DNA of 64,000 nt from Hippopus hippopus (lineage: Eukaryota; Mollusca; Bivalvia; Cardiida; Cardiidae). A program made the position numbers and the translations under genes. Location of the stretch: contig OX328096.1 in NCBI GenBank assembly GCA_946811185.2, positions 50,420,252 through 50,484,251 of the forward strand. Direction: 5' to 3'. The notes below the pieces were generated by a model. That model made no database searches and was not told the origin of the DNA. It saw nothing but the letters and a program-made list of their open reading frames with translations. The first letter of the stretch is position 1. Every line of letters begins with the position of its first letter. Below are positions 21,548 through 32,769 of the stretch, piece by piece.

Positions 21548-21814
21548 TTTGGTTGGTTGTATTGGGGTTTAACGCCACTTTAACAGCTAAGGTCATATCA
21601 TGGCGGTCAGTGACGCACATGTGTTTCCTGGCTTTCTCACACCAGTACTAACGCAACTTTCTTTCCAAAGCCACCGACTACTTTTCTCACATGCTTCAGC
21701 AGAGGTGAGAGGCGAAAATACGCCGGAAAGAAAGTTCGCCTCAACCGGGTATCGAACTCACAACTACCAGGTCATGAGTCCGACATGCTCGCCACTGAGC
21801 CACCCGGGCGGGGC
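21548..21814 (-). mobile_element. tRNA-derived SINE with 14 bp target duplication
   Basis: On the minus strand the head reads TGGCTCAGTGG (A box, 21792-21802) and GAGTTCGATACC (B box, 21748-21759), the two halves of a tRNA-type Pol III promoter. The body follows to 21548. The insert is flanked by CAATTGAACAATAA at 21534-21547 and 21815-21828, a perfect target-site duplication. It sits inside a 145 bp repeat unit of the surrounding array. The frame at 21600 is not a gene. Confidence 0.85.
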
Positions 21815-23020
21815 CAATTGAACAATAAAATTGGCCTCTAGAAAGCCCTAGTTATATTTCTTTGACCTCGTTTATGGCCCCAGTTGACCCAAATTCAGGC
21901 TCATGTGAGATTTTATCAAGATAAACATTCTGACCAATTTTCAAGCCAATTGAGCGAGAAATGTGGCCTCTGTAGTGCCCTAAAGGTATATCTTTAATTT
22001 TACCTAGTGACCTAGATTATGACCCCAGGTGACCCAATTTTTAACTAATCCTAGATTTTATCAAGAGAAACATTTTACCCAATTCTAAAATCAATTGAAC
22101 AATAAATGTGGCCTCTAGAAAGCCCTAGTTATATTTCTTTAATTTGACCTAGTGACCTTGTTTATGACCCCAGTTGACCCAAATTCAGGCTCATGTGAGA
22201 TTTTATCAAGACAAACATTCTGACCAATTTTCAAGTCAGTTGATCAAGAAATGTGGTCTCTGTAGTGCCCTAAAGGTATTTCTTTAATTTGACATAGTGA
22301 CCTAGTTTTTACCCCAGGTGACCCAATTTTGAACTATTCCTAGAGTTCCTCAAGAGAAACATTTTACCCAATTCTCAAATCAATTGAACAATAAATGTGG
22401 CCTCTAAAAAGCCCTAGAGTTATATTTCTTTAATTTGACCTATTGACCTAGTTTATAACCCCAGTTGACTCAAATTCAGATTCATGTGAGATTTTATCAA
22501 GACAAACATTCTGACCAATTTTCAAGTCAGTTGAGAAAAAAATGTGGCCTCTAGAGTGCCCACAACATATTTCTTTAATTTAACATAGTGACCTAGTTTA
22601 TGACCCCAGGTGACCCAATTTTGAACTCACTGAACATGTTGTGCTCCGGTGGGCTAACAAACTTAGAACAGGTTCACTACATACCAAATATCAAAGCTCT
22701 CCACCTTCCAGATTCAGCAAAGAAGAATTTTAAAGTTTTCCTTCTTTGTTCCTATGTTTGAACTTGTGACCCCCGGGGCGGGCTAGTTTTGACCCCCAGG
22801 GCATGAACAAACTTGGTAGAGGTTCACTAGGAGATGCTACATACCAAAAATCAAAGTTCTACGCCTTCCAGTTTCAGAGAAGAAGATTTTTTTAAAGTTT
22901 TCATTCTTTGTTCCTATGTTTCGAACTTGTGACCCCCCCCCAGGGTGGGGCCAGTTTTAACCCCAGGGGCATCATATGAACAAACTTGGTAGAGGTCCAC
23001 TAGGAGATGCTACATACTAA

Positions 23021-23639
23021 CTAGAGGCGCTTGAGCGCCTGTATCACTCCACAGGCCTGATATTTCTATAATGGCGATAGGAAGTTTTTAACAATTATCA
23101 TTCAATCCTGCATTTTAGCTCACTGAAGAAACAATTTGGTAGACAACCACCATAGGAACTTACCTGCAAAACAACAATGAAATCCAATGAATAGTTTTAG
23201 AGAAGAAATTTTTCAAAGATTTTACTTTATACCATTAAAGGAAAATGAGTCTCCCATAAAAGCCATGTTTTTTGACAGATCTTTTTTTTTTTAAGGAATT
23301 CTGTAAACCTGTATCTAAGGAACATTCCTGCAAAATAATAATGCTATCCAAATAGCGGTTTGGGAGGAGAAGATTTTTAAAGGTTTTTTACTTTGGTTGC
23401 CATGGCAACCAGAATTCTTCATGGAACACAATTATTTGAAGGAATTTGAAAGAGGACCACCAAAGGAACATTCCTGTGAAATTTGGTAAAAATCCAGTCA
23501 ATAGTTTCTGAGGAGAAGTTTTTTAAAGAAAAAGTTTACGGACGCACGCACGGACGAACGGACAGACGGACGGCGGACGGACGCACGACGGACACAACGC
23601 CATGACAATAGCTCGCTGGCCTTCGGCCAGTGGAGCTAA
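23021..23639 (+). mobile_element. Helitron-like element, subfamily CTAGAGGCGC, copy 2
   Basis: Near-identical to 15525-16135 from the first CTAGAGGCGC to the terminal GGAGCTAA, differing by a handful of bases and a longer GACG run (23535-23590). X-box palindrome at 23395-23410. It interrupts a ~165 bp repeat unit between 'gctacatactaa' and 'aatcaaagctct'; the intact neighbouring units read 'gctacataccaaatatcaaagctct', so both edges are defined by comparison. Confidence 0.85.
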
Positions 23640-24760
23640 AAATCAAAGCTCTATACCTTCTAGTTTCAGAGAAGAAGAATTTTAAAGTTTTCCTTTTTTG
23701 TTCCCATGTTCAAAATTGTGAACCCCGGGACGGGGCCAGTTTTGACCCCAGGGGCATCATATGAACAAACTTAGTAGAGGTCCACTAGGAAATGCTACAT
23801 ACCAAATATCAAAGCTCTACACCTTACAGTTTCAGAAAAGAAGATTTTTAAAGTTTTCATTCTTTGTTCCTATGTTTCGAACTTGTGACCCCCAGGGCAG
23901 GGCCAGTTTTGACCCCAGGGGCATCATATGAACAAACTTGGTTAAGGTCTACTAGGAGATGCTACATACCAAATATCAAAGCTCTACACCTTACAGTTTC
24001 AGAGAAGAATTTTAAAGTTTCCCTTCTTTGTTCCTATGTTCAAACTTGTGACCCCCGGGACAGGGCCAGTTTTGACCCCAGGGGTATCATATGGACAAAC
24101 TTGGTAAAGGTCCACTAGGAGATGCTACATACCAAATATCAAAGCTCTACACCTTCTAGTTTCAGAGAAGAAGATTTTTACAGTTTTCCTTCTTTGTTCC
24201 TATGTTTCAAACTTGTGACCCCTCGGGCAGGGCCAGTTTTGATCCCAGGGGCATCATATGAACAAACTTGGTAGAGGTCCACTAGGAAATGCTACATATG
24301 AAATATCAAAGCTCTACGCCTTACAGTTTCAGAGAAGAAGAATTTTAAAGTTTCCCTTCTTTGTTCCTATGTTCAAACTTGTGACCCCTGGGGCGGGACC
24401 AGTTTTGACCCCAGGGGCATCATATGAACAAACTTGGTAGAGGTCCACTAGGAGATGCTACATAACAAATATCAAAGCTCTACGCCTCCTAGTTTCAGAG
24501 AAGATTTTCAAAGATTTTGCTATTTTTTCCCTTTTGGTTGCCATGGCAACCAGAGTAATGGGTGGAATTCAATCTCTTGAACAACTTTGGTAGAGCTTCA
24601 CCCAAGGAACATCCCTGCCAAGTTTCATCAAGATTGGCCAAGTGGTTTAGGAGGAGAAGATGTTTAAAGAAATTGTGGACGACGGACGACGCACGACGGA
24701 CGACGGACATTGGGCGATCACAAAAGCTCACCTTGAGCACTTCGTGCTCTGGTGAGCTAT

Positions 24761-25432
24761 AAATAATTTAAAGTATAATGTGTATCAATATTTTAAAAAA
24801 AACCCTTAACTTATGGCTGAAACACCTTTATTTTGGGAAAAACCAAAAAAAACCAAAGTTATTTTTTTAAATGTTCTAACATTCAGATTTTTCTTATTGT
24901 TTCTATAAATAATATTCAGGTGCTAAACTAAAAGAATCAGGCTTAAAACAAATAGGTCACCAGCCTTATTTTTTAAGAAAATGCATTTTAAGTTTGTGGG
25001 TGGGGCACTAACTAATGAGTAAATGTAGGGTTTGTCAAAGACAAAGACATTATATGAAGTAAATTATCTCAATTTTTTCAATAATACAACAATATTTATA
25101 AGAAAAAAAGTTTGTTGGTCATAATAAATCAATTCATGGCATATAAATGTAATACCGATGTTAGCATTTAACCCATTTCCAAATGACTAATTTTAGACCC
25201 TTCTAAATTTGACGCGTTTGCAGACGCTAAACCAAAACCTGGTATACATGTATCACAGTTCTTTGATGGGTCAGAAATCATTGTGCAAAAAAGAGAAATC
25301 AATCATTAGAGCAATTTCTCCTTTTGACATCAATGTTTTCTAATGTTGTCTGCTGCAGACTCATCAAGCTAAGGGACAACCTGGTAAAGGAGAAAGAGTT
25401 ATGTACAGACCTTCGTTTTCTGCAAGTCTTTA
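24761..25432. other. Unassigned sequence
   Basis: No gene. 25160-25410 holds a faint MITE-like pattern ('aacccatttccaaatgac...agacgctaaa...tttctccttttgacatcaatgttttct'). Confidence 0.35.
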
Positions 25433-25855
25433 TCAAGTGACATAATTTTGGACTAGACCAAACTGAAAGCATCTGCATCTGAAAGGATGTTTTAGCTCGA
25501 TGATACGTCTGCCAGATAGAGTGCTAGTAGTATCATCTCTGTCCATATTTCCGTTGTTAGGTGACGTACATGTAGTTAGGTGATTCACTTTGACTTTCAG
25601 TCCGATCTTTTGAAAGCATAATTTTGGATTCTTGTCTCGCATATAATTATTTGGCTTGATTCAAATACTTTTTTCTTCATTTTGCTGACATGAAACGACC
25701 CATTTTAGTTCTTGGTTTATCCATTCAGCAGACATTGACAAGTGTGGCAGGATCAATTGTGTTAGGTTCTCACCATTTTTCAAGTAAAAGGTGAGCGTTA
25801 TAGTTACACGAAGCGTGAAAATGGAAACTGTCGCGAACGTCGTTAATTTGGACAT
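25433..25855 (-). pseudogene. Unrecognised reading frame with one stop, hydrophobic N-terminus
   Basis: ATG at 25855 opens MSKLTTFATVSIFTLRVTIT, a mildly hydrophobic, signal-like start. The frame reaches TGA near 25661 and continues in the same frame from an ATG at 25642 to 25433, about 140 codons with a single interruption. No domain is recognised. The two-part openness could be chance; an exon with an unrecognised donor before the stop is the alternative. Confidence 0.2.
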
Positions 25856-25989
25856 GTCTACTGCAACAAAACAAAAAACAATTTAACCCTTGGGCCTCTT
25901 AACACTACTTCAGGCCCTCTTGCTGACATTGTAGATTAAGATTAGATAGCTTTAACATGCAGTTTGATACACTATCCGATATCTTGGTA

Positions 25990-26975
25990 AGTCTAACCAC
26001 AGGCCTTTAAAGCTCTATTGGTCTATCACGGAACACTAAAATTTTCCTTGGTCGATCATGGAACACTTATAGCACATTGGTGCATCGCCTGTATATCACG
26101 GAATATACTCAAATTTTCATTAACGCTGTTTCTATAAATAGCACATTGGCAACTACCTCTTTATCGTATATAGTAAGACAGGGTGTGCAACTAAATTGAA
26201 AAAAAAAAATTGACCCCCATCCGCTTTCCATTTAGAAAATGGAAAAAGAAACCTGATTACCGATGCAGATGGGCTCAAAAATTATTTTTCTGCTGTACCC
26301 TGAGCCTCTTAAGTTCCAAACAGCTCTTGCCATCAAGCAATAGCTCTCATCTCAACACCATTCGTCACACAATTCGTTATGATGCAGCGAACTATAACTC
26401 ACGTGAAGTTGCTATCAATAGACGCAACAAAGTTTTTGACCAATGAATGGTAAAAACGCATTCGAAAATATGCAAAATGGGAGATGAAAATCATGATACT
26501 GGATTAGATGAAAGATAAATTATATCAGACGAAAAATTAATTTAATAATTTCATCAATACACGTACAACAACAAAAAAAGTTTGATTATTATTCGCTGCA
26601 GGATTATAAATTGTGTGACGTCAGAGCCTGGCAATCCGGAAAATGTGGAATCTTTTGAAATCTTTTTAGATGAGAGCCATTGCTTGATGCCAAGAGCCGT
26701 TTGGAACTTTCGAAGGTCAGGGTACAGAAGAAAAATAATTTATGAAGCCATCTGCACCGGTAACTAGGTTCATTTATCCATTTTTATTTAAATATTATCT
26801 CTGAAAGGGGACGGGGTCAAATGTTCTTCGATTTTGTTGCACACCTTGTCTTACTACCGGTATATACGATAATGAGAGAATCACCAATGTGCTATTTATA
26901 GTAACATTGTCCATAATGAAAATTTCGTTATCCCTTGATAGACCAATGGAGTTTCAGAGGCCTATTGTCTAACTG
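25990..26975. mobile_element. Foldback element (~1 kb giant hairpin)
   Basis: The left arm 25990-26370 and right arm 26665-26975 are imperfect inverted copies. For example 'ttggtctatcacgg' pairs with 'cttgatagaccaa', 'gctatttatag' with 'ctataaatagc', and 'agctcttgccatcaagcaat' with 'attgcttgatgccaagagc'. The loop of about 300 bp includes CRE-like TGACGTCA (26618). The 60-80 codon frames at 26210 and 26582 are arm and loop sequence and show no domain. Confidence 0.7.
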
Positions 26976-27038
26976 AGGTAAACAACATTGACAAATTAAT
27001 GTGATAAATGTATTTTGGTTTTACAACCAAAAGCTATA

Positions 27039-27256
27039 TTAACCCTTTACCGCACAATCCCGAGTGTTAACCACCCAAGGAATTTAAATTTTTGGAAACA
27101 CTGTGGGAAAAGGAGGAAAACGCTGGTAACCAGTATTTTCTCCTTTTCCCACGACGATTTCTGACCTTTCAATCATTCAAGCCACATATGATTTGTCATC
27201 TGCAGTTACTTTCAATTTAGACCAGTCTAAAATACTGTTGTGTGTTAAAGAGTTAA
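27039..27256 (+). mobile_element. Palindromic TTAA MITE
   Basis: TTAACCCTTTACCGCACAA to GTTAAAGAGTTAA. Palindrome complete with a few mismatches. Confidence 0.75.
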
Positions 27257-27278
27257 GTCAATTCTTTTTAATTCAGCA

Positions 27279-27468
27279 GTGAACCTTTTACCAAAAAGTC
27301 CCATGTTCCCAGGAACCTTGGGAAAAAGGGTTTTGAAAAAATTGAGGGAAATTTTCAACTTTCTTGAAGACAAATTTCATCATTTAAGTCACAAAGAATT
27401 TGTTGTCTGCATTATGCTATCAATTTGGACAAATCTGGTTGCATTTTGTCTTCCAGCAAAGGGTTGAA
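27279..27468 (+). mobile_element. TTAA MITE lacking the palindrome
   Basis: Both outer parts are present ('gaaccttttaccaaaaagtccc' and 'gtctgcattatgctatcaatttggacaaatctgg'), but the central hairpin is gone, as after excision or deletion. Sequence from 27469 to 27873 shows no gene. Confidence 0.6.
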
Positions 27469-27873
27469 GAGTCAATCAACTCAATGTTGATAAAATGGTA
27501 TAACGACTGACTTTGTCGACAGATGGCAGTTTGATCCTGGATTTCGGGCATTGGATCGAGTCTATTTTTAGTGGCAGTGAACATTGATGTAGCATTGTAC
27601 AGATGAAGACTTGGTATGTGATATGCAAAATGTGTAGTCTGATGTTGGAGACCTTGGATCTCCACTGTATGTTATTTTCTAAACTCTTTTTTTCTCCCGG
27701 GTAAATATATTACACTGTCTAACAGCTACACATAAGTTCTGCAACGAGATGAAAATCATCCTGTCCAAATCTAGAATAAAGTAGCGCACATTGTAGATCG
27801 AAGATCAAACTGCACATCACTGGATATATTCCAGTATCATATATGGTAAGGAAAGAGTTAAATATTCTTTCAA

Positions 27874-29020
27874 CAAGAGAGCCATGATGGCCCTGTATGG
27901 CCCTGTATTGCTCCACTGGCTAATATGTGCAAACCTGGTAGACACCAAACATTACAATACCAGGCCAAATGGTTTCGAACAAGAAGACTTAAAAAGATTT
28001 CTCTATAAAAGCCCAGGTGAAAGTTGTGACCAAAGGGCGTCAGGCCATTTTTAACCATAGAGCTAAAATTCCTTGAATACAGCCACATACGATATAATAC
28101 AGGTCTAGGCTGTACGGTTATCAAAAAGAAGATGTTCAAAGCTTCCTCAATGTAAAACCCCTGTAAAACACGAGAGGTAGGGCTTATTTCGATTCAAGGG
28201 CAAAATTTTGAAAAAAAGTTTAGAAGTGATCCACTACATGAAGCTATGTGCCAAATTTGGTAGCCCTAGGCCATAAGGTAAGGAACAAGAAGATTCTTTT
28301 TTAAGTTTTCACTATATACATGTAAGTCCATGTCAAACTTGTGAACACCCGTACTGGGTTAATTTTGGTCCCAGGGCTATGACATGGAGAATCTTAGTAT
28401 AGGTTCATTATGTGAACCTACATGCAAAATTTGGTAGCCCTAGGTCATAATTATGGTTTAAAAAGATTTTTTAAAGTTTTCACTATTAAGCCCATGTAAA
28501 ACTTGTGACCCATGGGGGCCAGGGCCAAATTTGTCCCAATGGTTATAGGAAGAATCTTAGTACAGGTCTATTAGATAAAACATGCCAAATTTGGTAGCCC
28601 TAGGCCATATGGTTTAGAAACAGAATGATGATTTTTAAAGTTTTCACTATATAAGCCTATGTACGGGTACGGGGCCAATTTTGACTCTAGGGCTATTATT
28701 TGAGGAAATTTGATACAGGTCTATTAGATGAAGCTACAGTCATGCAGAATATGTTAGCCCTACACCTTGGTTTCGGAGAGGATGATTTTCAATATTTTTC
28801 AGTTTTGTTGCCTTGGCAACCAGAGTTTTTGCAGGAATCAAATTCTTTCCACTAATTCTGAAGAAGACCTTGGCCGGTGCATTTCTTTGAAGTTTGGTCA
28901 AAATTGGGTGGGTAGTTTCAGAGAAGATGTTTGTAATAAAAGTTAATACATGGAAGCATGGACACACAACAGACACAGGGCCATGACATAAGCTTGCTGG
29001 CCTTCAGCCAGTGGAGCTAA
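27874..29020 (+). mobile_element. Helitron-like element, subfamily GCTCCACTGGC
   Basis: 5' CAAGAGAGCCATGATGGCCC, then TTGCTCCACTGGC. Core of about five ~165 bp units with 'gccaaatttggtagccctaggccat'. Near-X-box GTTGCCTTGGCAAC at 28807-28820. Weak GAC-rich tail, 3' hairpin CTGGCCTTCAGCCAG, end TGGAGCTAA. No coding capacity. Confidence 0.75.
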
Positions 29021-29768
29021 AAACTGCTTTGTATACGGAAACTCTTTGTCTTTTATTTCTGTTTATTTCATTTATTCTGTACTATATGGATTAAGGTATA
29101 AATGATGTGCTCAGATAAAGAGTCAACAACCTGAGAGATATATTAACTATTGTCTGACCTTTAACCTAAATGATCATTATCTTTATTATTTCAGTTTAGA
29201 TGGGACTTCTGATTTCAAACTCTTTCCCCTATCGAGTTTCAGTCAGACATAGCCACTCTGCATTTTAACTTGGGATACACCTGTTCTGTGGCAAACATAC
29301 TGATGACCATTTGGATCATTGTGGAGCTAAATACTTTGTTGTCTTTTGAAAAATAGAAATCTCAAAACTATTCCTCCGATATTGTTATTTCCTTGTTTTA
29401 ATGGTCTGTTGACTGATACCTAACTCTATAGGATAGTACAAGCATTTTGTACAATGGTATCTTCCATTATCTTCTCTGTGCCTACAATATGGTACCATCC
29501 AAAAGTAGTTGGTACCATCTTGATGAGGCCAAACCCAGGTTGCTCAGTGATAACATCAAGGGCTAGCAATCCAGGGTTTGTGCATTTTAATCCCTGCTAA
29601 TATTAAATGTCTTATAGTGACCATAAGTAAACAATGAAGGTGCTAAAATGTATTCATATTTAACTCAATACCATCTAAAAGTATGGAAATTAACGTGAAG
29701 ATGACATTCTGTTATTGCACTGTCGGACCAAATGTTAGTCAGTAGCAGAAAAATAAATTTTAAAACTA
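29021..29768. other. Unassigned sequence
   Basis: No gene. 29540-29600 ('tgctcagtgataac...gggctagcaatccagggtttgtgc') may be a decayed tRNA-like SINE head. Confidence 0.3.
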
Positions 29769-30868
29769 CAATAAAACCTCGATAGTTCGTAGCGCAAGGG
29801 ACAGAAGGTTTTTATATGAACTAAACGTAGTACACACAAAAAAGTGTGACTGTGTTTGGGTATTTTATGAGCCGTTAACGGAAATAGACAATCGGATTTA
29901 CGTAGCATGTCTTGCAGTACCCTAAACTGGCACCCATTACAATGGTAGCCTTGTGGATCGTTGGTTCACGGAGTTGCGGTCCGATGAAGAAAAATGCTAA
30001 AATCATATAAGAGTATCTATAGAATCTATTACAAACTCATTTTTTAATTTCATCATTTAGTTAGTGTGATAAAAACCATCATTCAATTCCATCCAAATGT
30101 TTGAAAGAAACCCGACCTTGAGCTACATCACTATCCCATAGACATTTTAAAATTGAATCAAGTGACTTTGCTGGAATTCATAAAAAAAATTATCGTAAAA
30201 TGATACAATTGGAGCAAATCTGCAGTCACATGGTTTGAAAATATTGCCGTATGATCTAGCAAATGACGTAAATACTTCATCTTCAGTTTGTTAGTAAAAC
30301 TGCGTGTAAAAGGATTTTAGGGGGTGGGGATGGGATAAATGGTGTTAAGTATTGAAAAAAAAAATTATCCATTGTTTTTGCGTTTGTTGAATTCCTTTGG
30401 AATGATTTCCCTTTTAGAGATCAAATCACTCAGGGCAGTTCTGACCGTTATCATTCGTTTATCCAATGTCAGATATTTTAAGGAATTTCAGATTTGTAAA
30501 TTGTCGTTTTGATCTATAAATTGAAGTTACAAACCAGCTGATGCCTTTAATTGCATTCGTAGTTCAAAGCTGATTTGTACCATTGACATCAGCAATCAAC
30601 AGGTGTGAAAAACGAGGTTAGTCACGACTTTTCACACCTTCATAAGTTTGCAAGCGGATTAATTGACATACAGACTGAAGGTAGAAATTTGTGTTCAAAA
30701 AATACTTTGGGGACATGAAATATACTACGAACTATGAATCACCGATGTGCGTAAGTATCTGGAGGAATTTAACAATGATAAAGAAGGATAAGTATCGGGA
30801 CCAAAGATAGCATACGAACTAACACATAGCTGCGAACCAGCAACATGCGAACTAACCAGATTCCACTG
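29769..30868. mobile_element. pogo/Tigger-like non-autonomous element
   Basis: 1,100 bp. Left end CAATAAAACCTCGATAGTTCG and right end CGAACTAACCAGATTCCACTG are imperfect inverted repeats, each bordered by TA (29767-29768, 30869-30870). 'GCGAAC'-type motifs repeat near the right end. No transposase frame. Confidence 0.6.
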
Positions 30869-31351
30869 TAGGTTTAAAGTTGCCAGGTTGCTCCATCTTT
30901 TGTTTACTTTTTGACCAGTTTCCAATTTTGTTTTTCTGTTGGTGACTAACACTTGAATCAGCCATACAATAACAGATCATTATCTTTCAAATAATTTCCA
31001 TACTTTTAAATGTATCATTTAAATGTAAATACATTGTAACAACTGCTTCATTTACTTTTGGCAGCTATGGGCCTGTAGGTATTTATGACAGTGACGGTAT
31101 TGCAATGGGATGTTCCTATTTATCTTGGCATTGTTTCATCTTTGTTCATGTCAAAAAGCAGCGTACAGTTTTTTTTTTTTTATGTACATTGTATTGTTAT
31201 GCATGAAAATGATAAAAAAAATTTCAAGGAATGCATGGAAAGGTGCACTAGTTGCCGCATCATGATATACCAGAAATTCTGTCTTGAAAACAAAGCAAAC
31301 AACTTTCATATAACTGGTACTATTTTTTGATATATAGAATTGTCCTTTCCC

Positions 31352-31990
31352 ATTGTCTGCGCATATTATATTCTTCGAAGATTCGACCTGTCTGCTATGA
31401 CGTATCACCCATCTCATTTACAGGGGAAAAGTAGGGCTTATACAAAAGCTATTACCCAAGCCTGTACAGGCTGTTTTAATAAATGGCCGGTTCATAGGTT
31501 ACATGCTAGCTGATCACAGCTGAATGAATCGCACCAGGTAGTTTTTCATTGAGTAAACATTTATTTTATTTTGAAATTCAAAGTAACGGTTGTTGTTTTG
31601 AAAGTAGTCCGGTTCTGTACCGAGAATGCCCAAATCAGAAAGATGTTTATCGTTGTCTGCGCATTCATATTCTTCGAAGATTCCACCTGTCTGCTATGAC
31701 GCATCACCTATCCCCGTATACCTGGGAAAAGTAGGGCTTCTACTGAAGCTATTAGCCTATTACCAAAGCATGTAGGGGCTGTTTTAATAAATGGCCGGTG
31801 CATAGGTTACATGCTAGCCGATCATAGCTGAACGAATCGCACCAGGTAGCTTTTTATTGAGTAAAGATTTATTTCTTTTTGAAATTCAAAGTAACGGTTG
31901 TTGTTCTGAAAAGTAGTCCGGTTCTGTACCCAGAATGCCCAAATTAGATAGATGTGTATTTGTAGAATGCCATCTAGCGGGAGATAATGA
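31352..31990 (+). repeat. Interspersed repeat, copies 2 and 3 in tandem
   Basis: Two head-to-tail units, 31352-31649 and 31650-31990, homologous to 9590-11235. They preserve the insertion-free junction 'cataggttacatgctagc' used to define the hAT-like insertion. The region 30869-31351 before them is unassigned. Confidence 0.75.
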
Positions 31991-32305
31991 GATGTGTATT
32001 TGAAGAATGCAATCTAGTGGAAGATAATGCATGCTTTCCAACAATAGTACAGTACCACTTTAAAGCAATTGTTACCATAATTACACACCATGGTTTTATC
32101 AGTACAATCTTTATGTTCTATGGCTTAATCTTGTATTCAAAGGCTTTATTCGTCAAGGTCATTAAAATGATTGTTTGGTAAGAAATAAGCAAAAGAAATA
32201 TACATTTTCAGATATGAAATAAGACTTAACTATTGCAATATCAAGACATTATTTGCAAGAATATGACACCAAGGAGCTGAGAAGGATGTAAGATATTTCA
32301 GGTTC

Positions 32306-32530
32306 TTAATCCTTTACCAAACAACCATATCTTTCACTGACCCTGAAGAAGGCTTTTGAAAACATTTTGAAAAAGGGGAAAATGCTGGTATATACCAGTA
32401 TTTTCTCCTTTTCCCACAATGTTTTCTACACTTCTAAAGAGAAATTTAAGTTTTCTAGTCACATTTAATTTGATGTCTGCAAATGTTTCAGTTTGGATCA
32501 GTCTAAATTTTGTTGTTTTGTACGGGTTAA
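32306..32530 (+). mobile_element. Palindromic TTAA MITE
   Basis: TTAATCCTTTACCAAACAA ... GTACGGGTTAA. The axis is altered to GGTATATACC, keeping dyad symmetry. The preceding 31991-32305 holds nothing recognised. Confidence 0.75.
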
Positions 32531-32769
32531 GTACAATGTAGATAGCTCAGAAACTAGGTTTACCAAGCTACCAAAGTACATAGCCATAAAAATTCATAAT
32601 CCATTTATTTCTTGCTTGATAAGAATGAGTTTATGTTCAGATTTTCACTGAAACAGTTTAACTCAGTAATAACCAGGTATATTCTTTGACATAATCCTTA
32701 TAATAAAAACAAGGTAGCTGTATATTTCAACTGAAACCTAAACCTTTTATAAAAAAATCCTGAGTTTCA

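Larger units (their letters stand above)
21006..24760 (+). mobile_element. Composite Helitron-like element with two different tandem cores
   Basis: 5' end CAAGAGGGTCATGATGGCCC (hairpin) then GCTCACCTGAG. First core 21060-22640: about nine units of ~145 bp marked by 'gacctagtgacctagtttatgacccc'. A decayed 3' end (TGTTGTGCTCCGGTGGGCTAA) at about 22636-22656 closes it. A second core of ~165 bp units ('caaacttgtgacccc', 'atcaaagctctacacc') follows to 24480. Then come an X-box palindrome at 24536-24551, GACGGACGACG, the hairpin GAGCACTTCGTGCTC and GGTGAGCTAT. A SINE (21548-21814) and another Helitron-like copy (23021-23639) are nested inside. Confidence 0.75.

Noticed and set aside
21735..21812. 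Functional tRNA gene
   Set aside because: Only the A and B boxes are retained, the stems do not fold as a tRNA, and it is the head of a SINE with target duplications.
23864..24440. Plus-strand frames with repeated peptide (LVTPRAGPVLTPGASYEQTW)
   Set aside because: A product of the ~165 bp tandem core; there are no independent coding signals.
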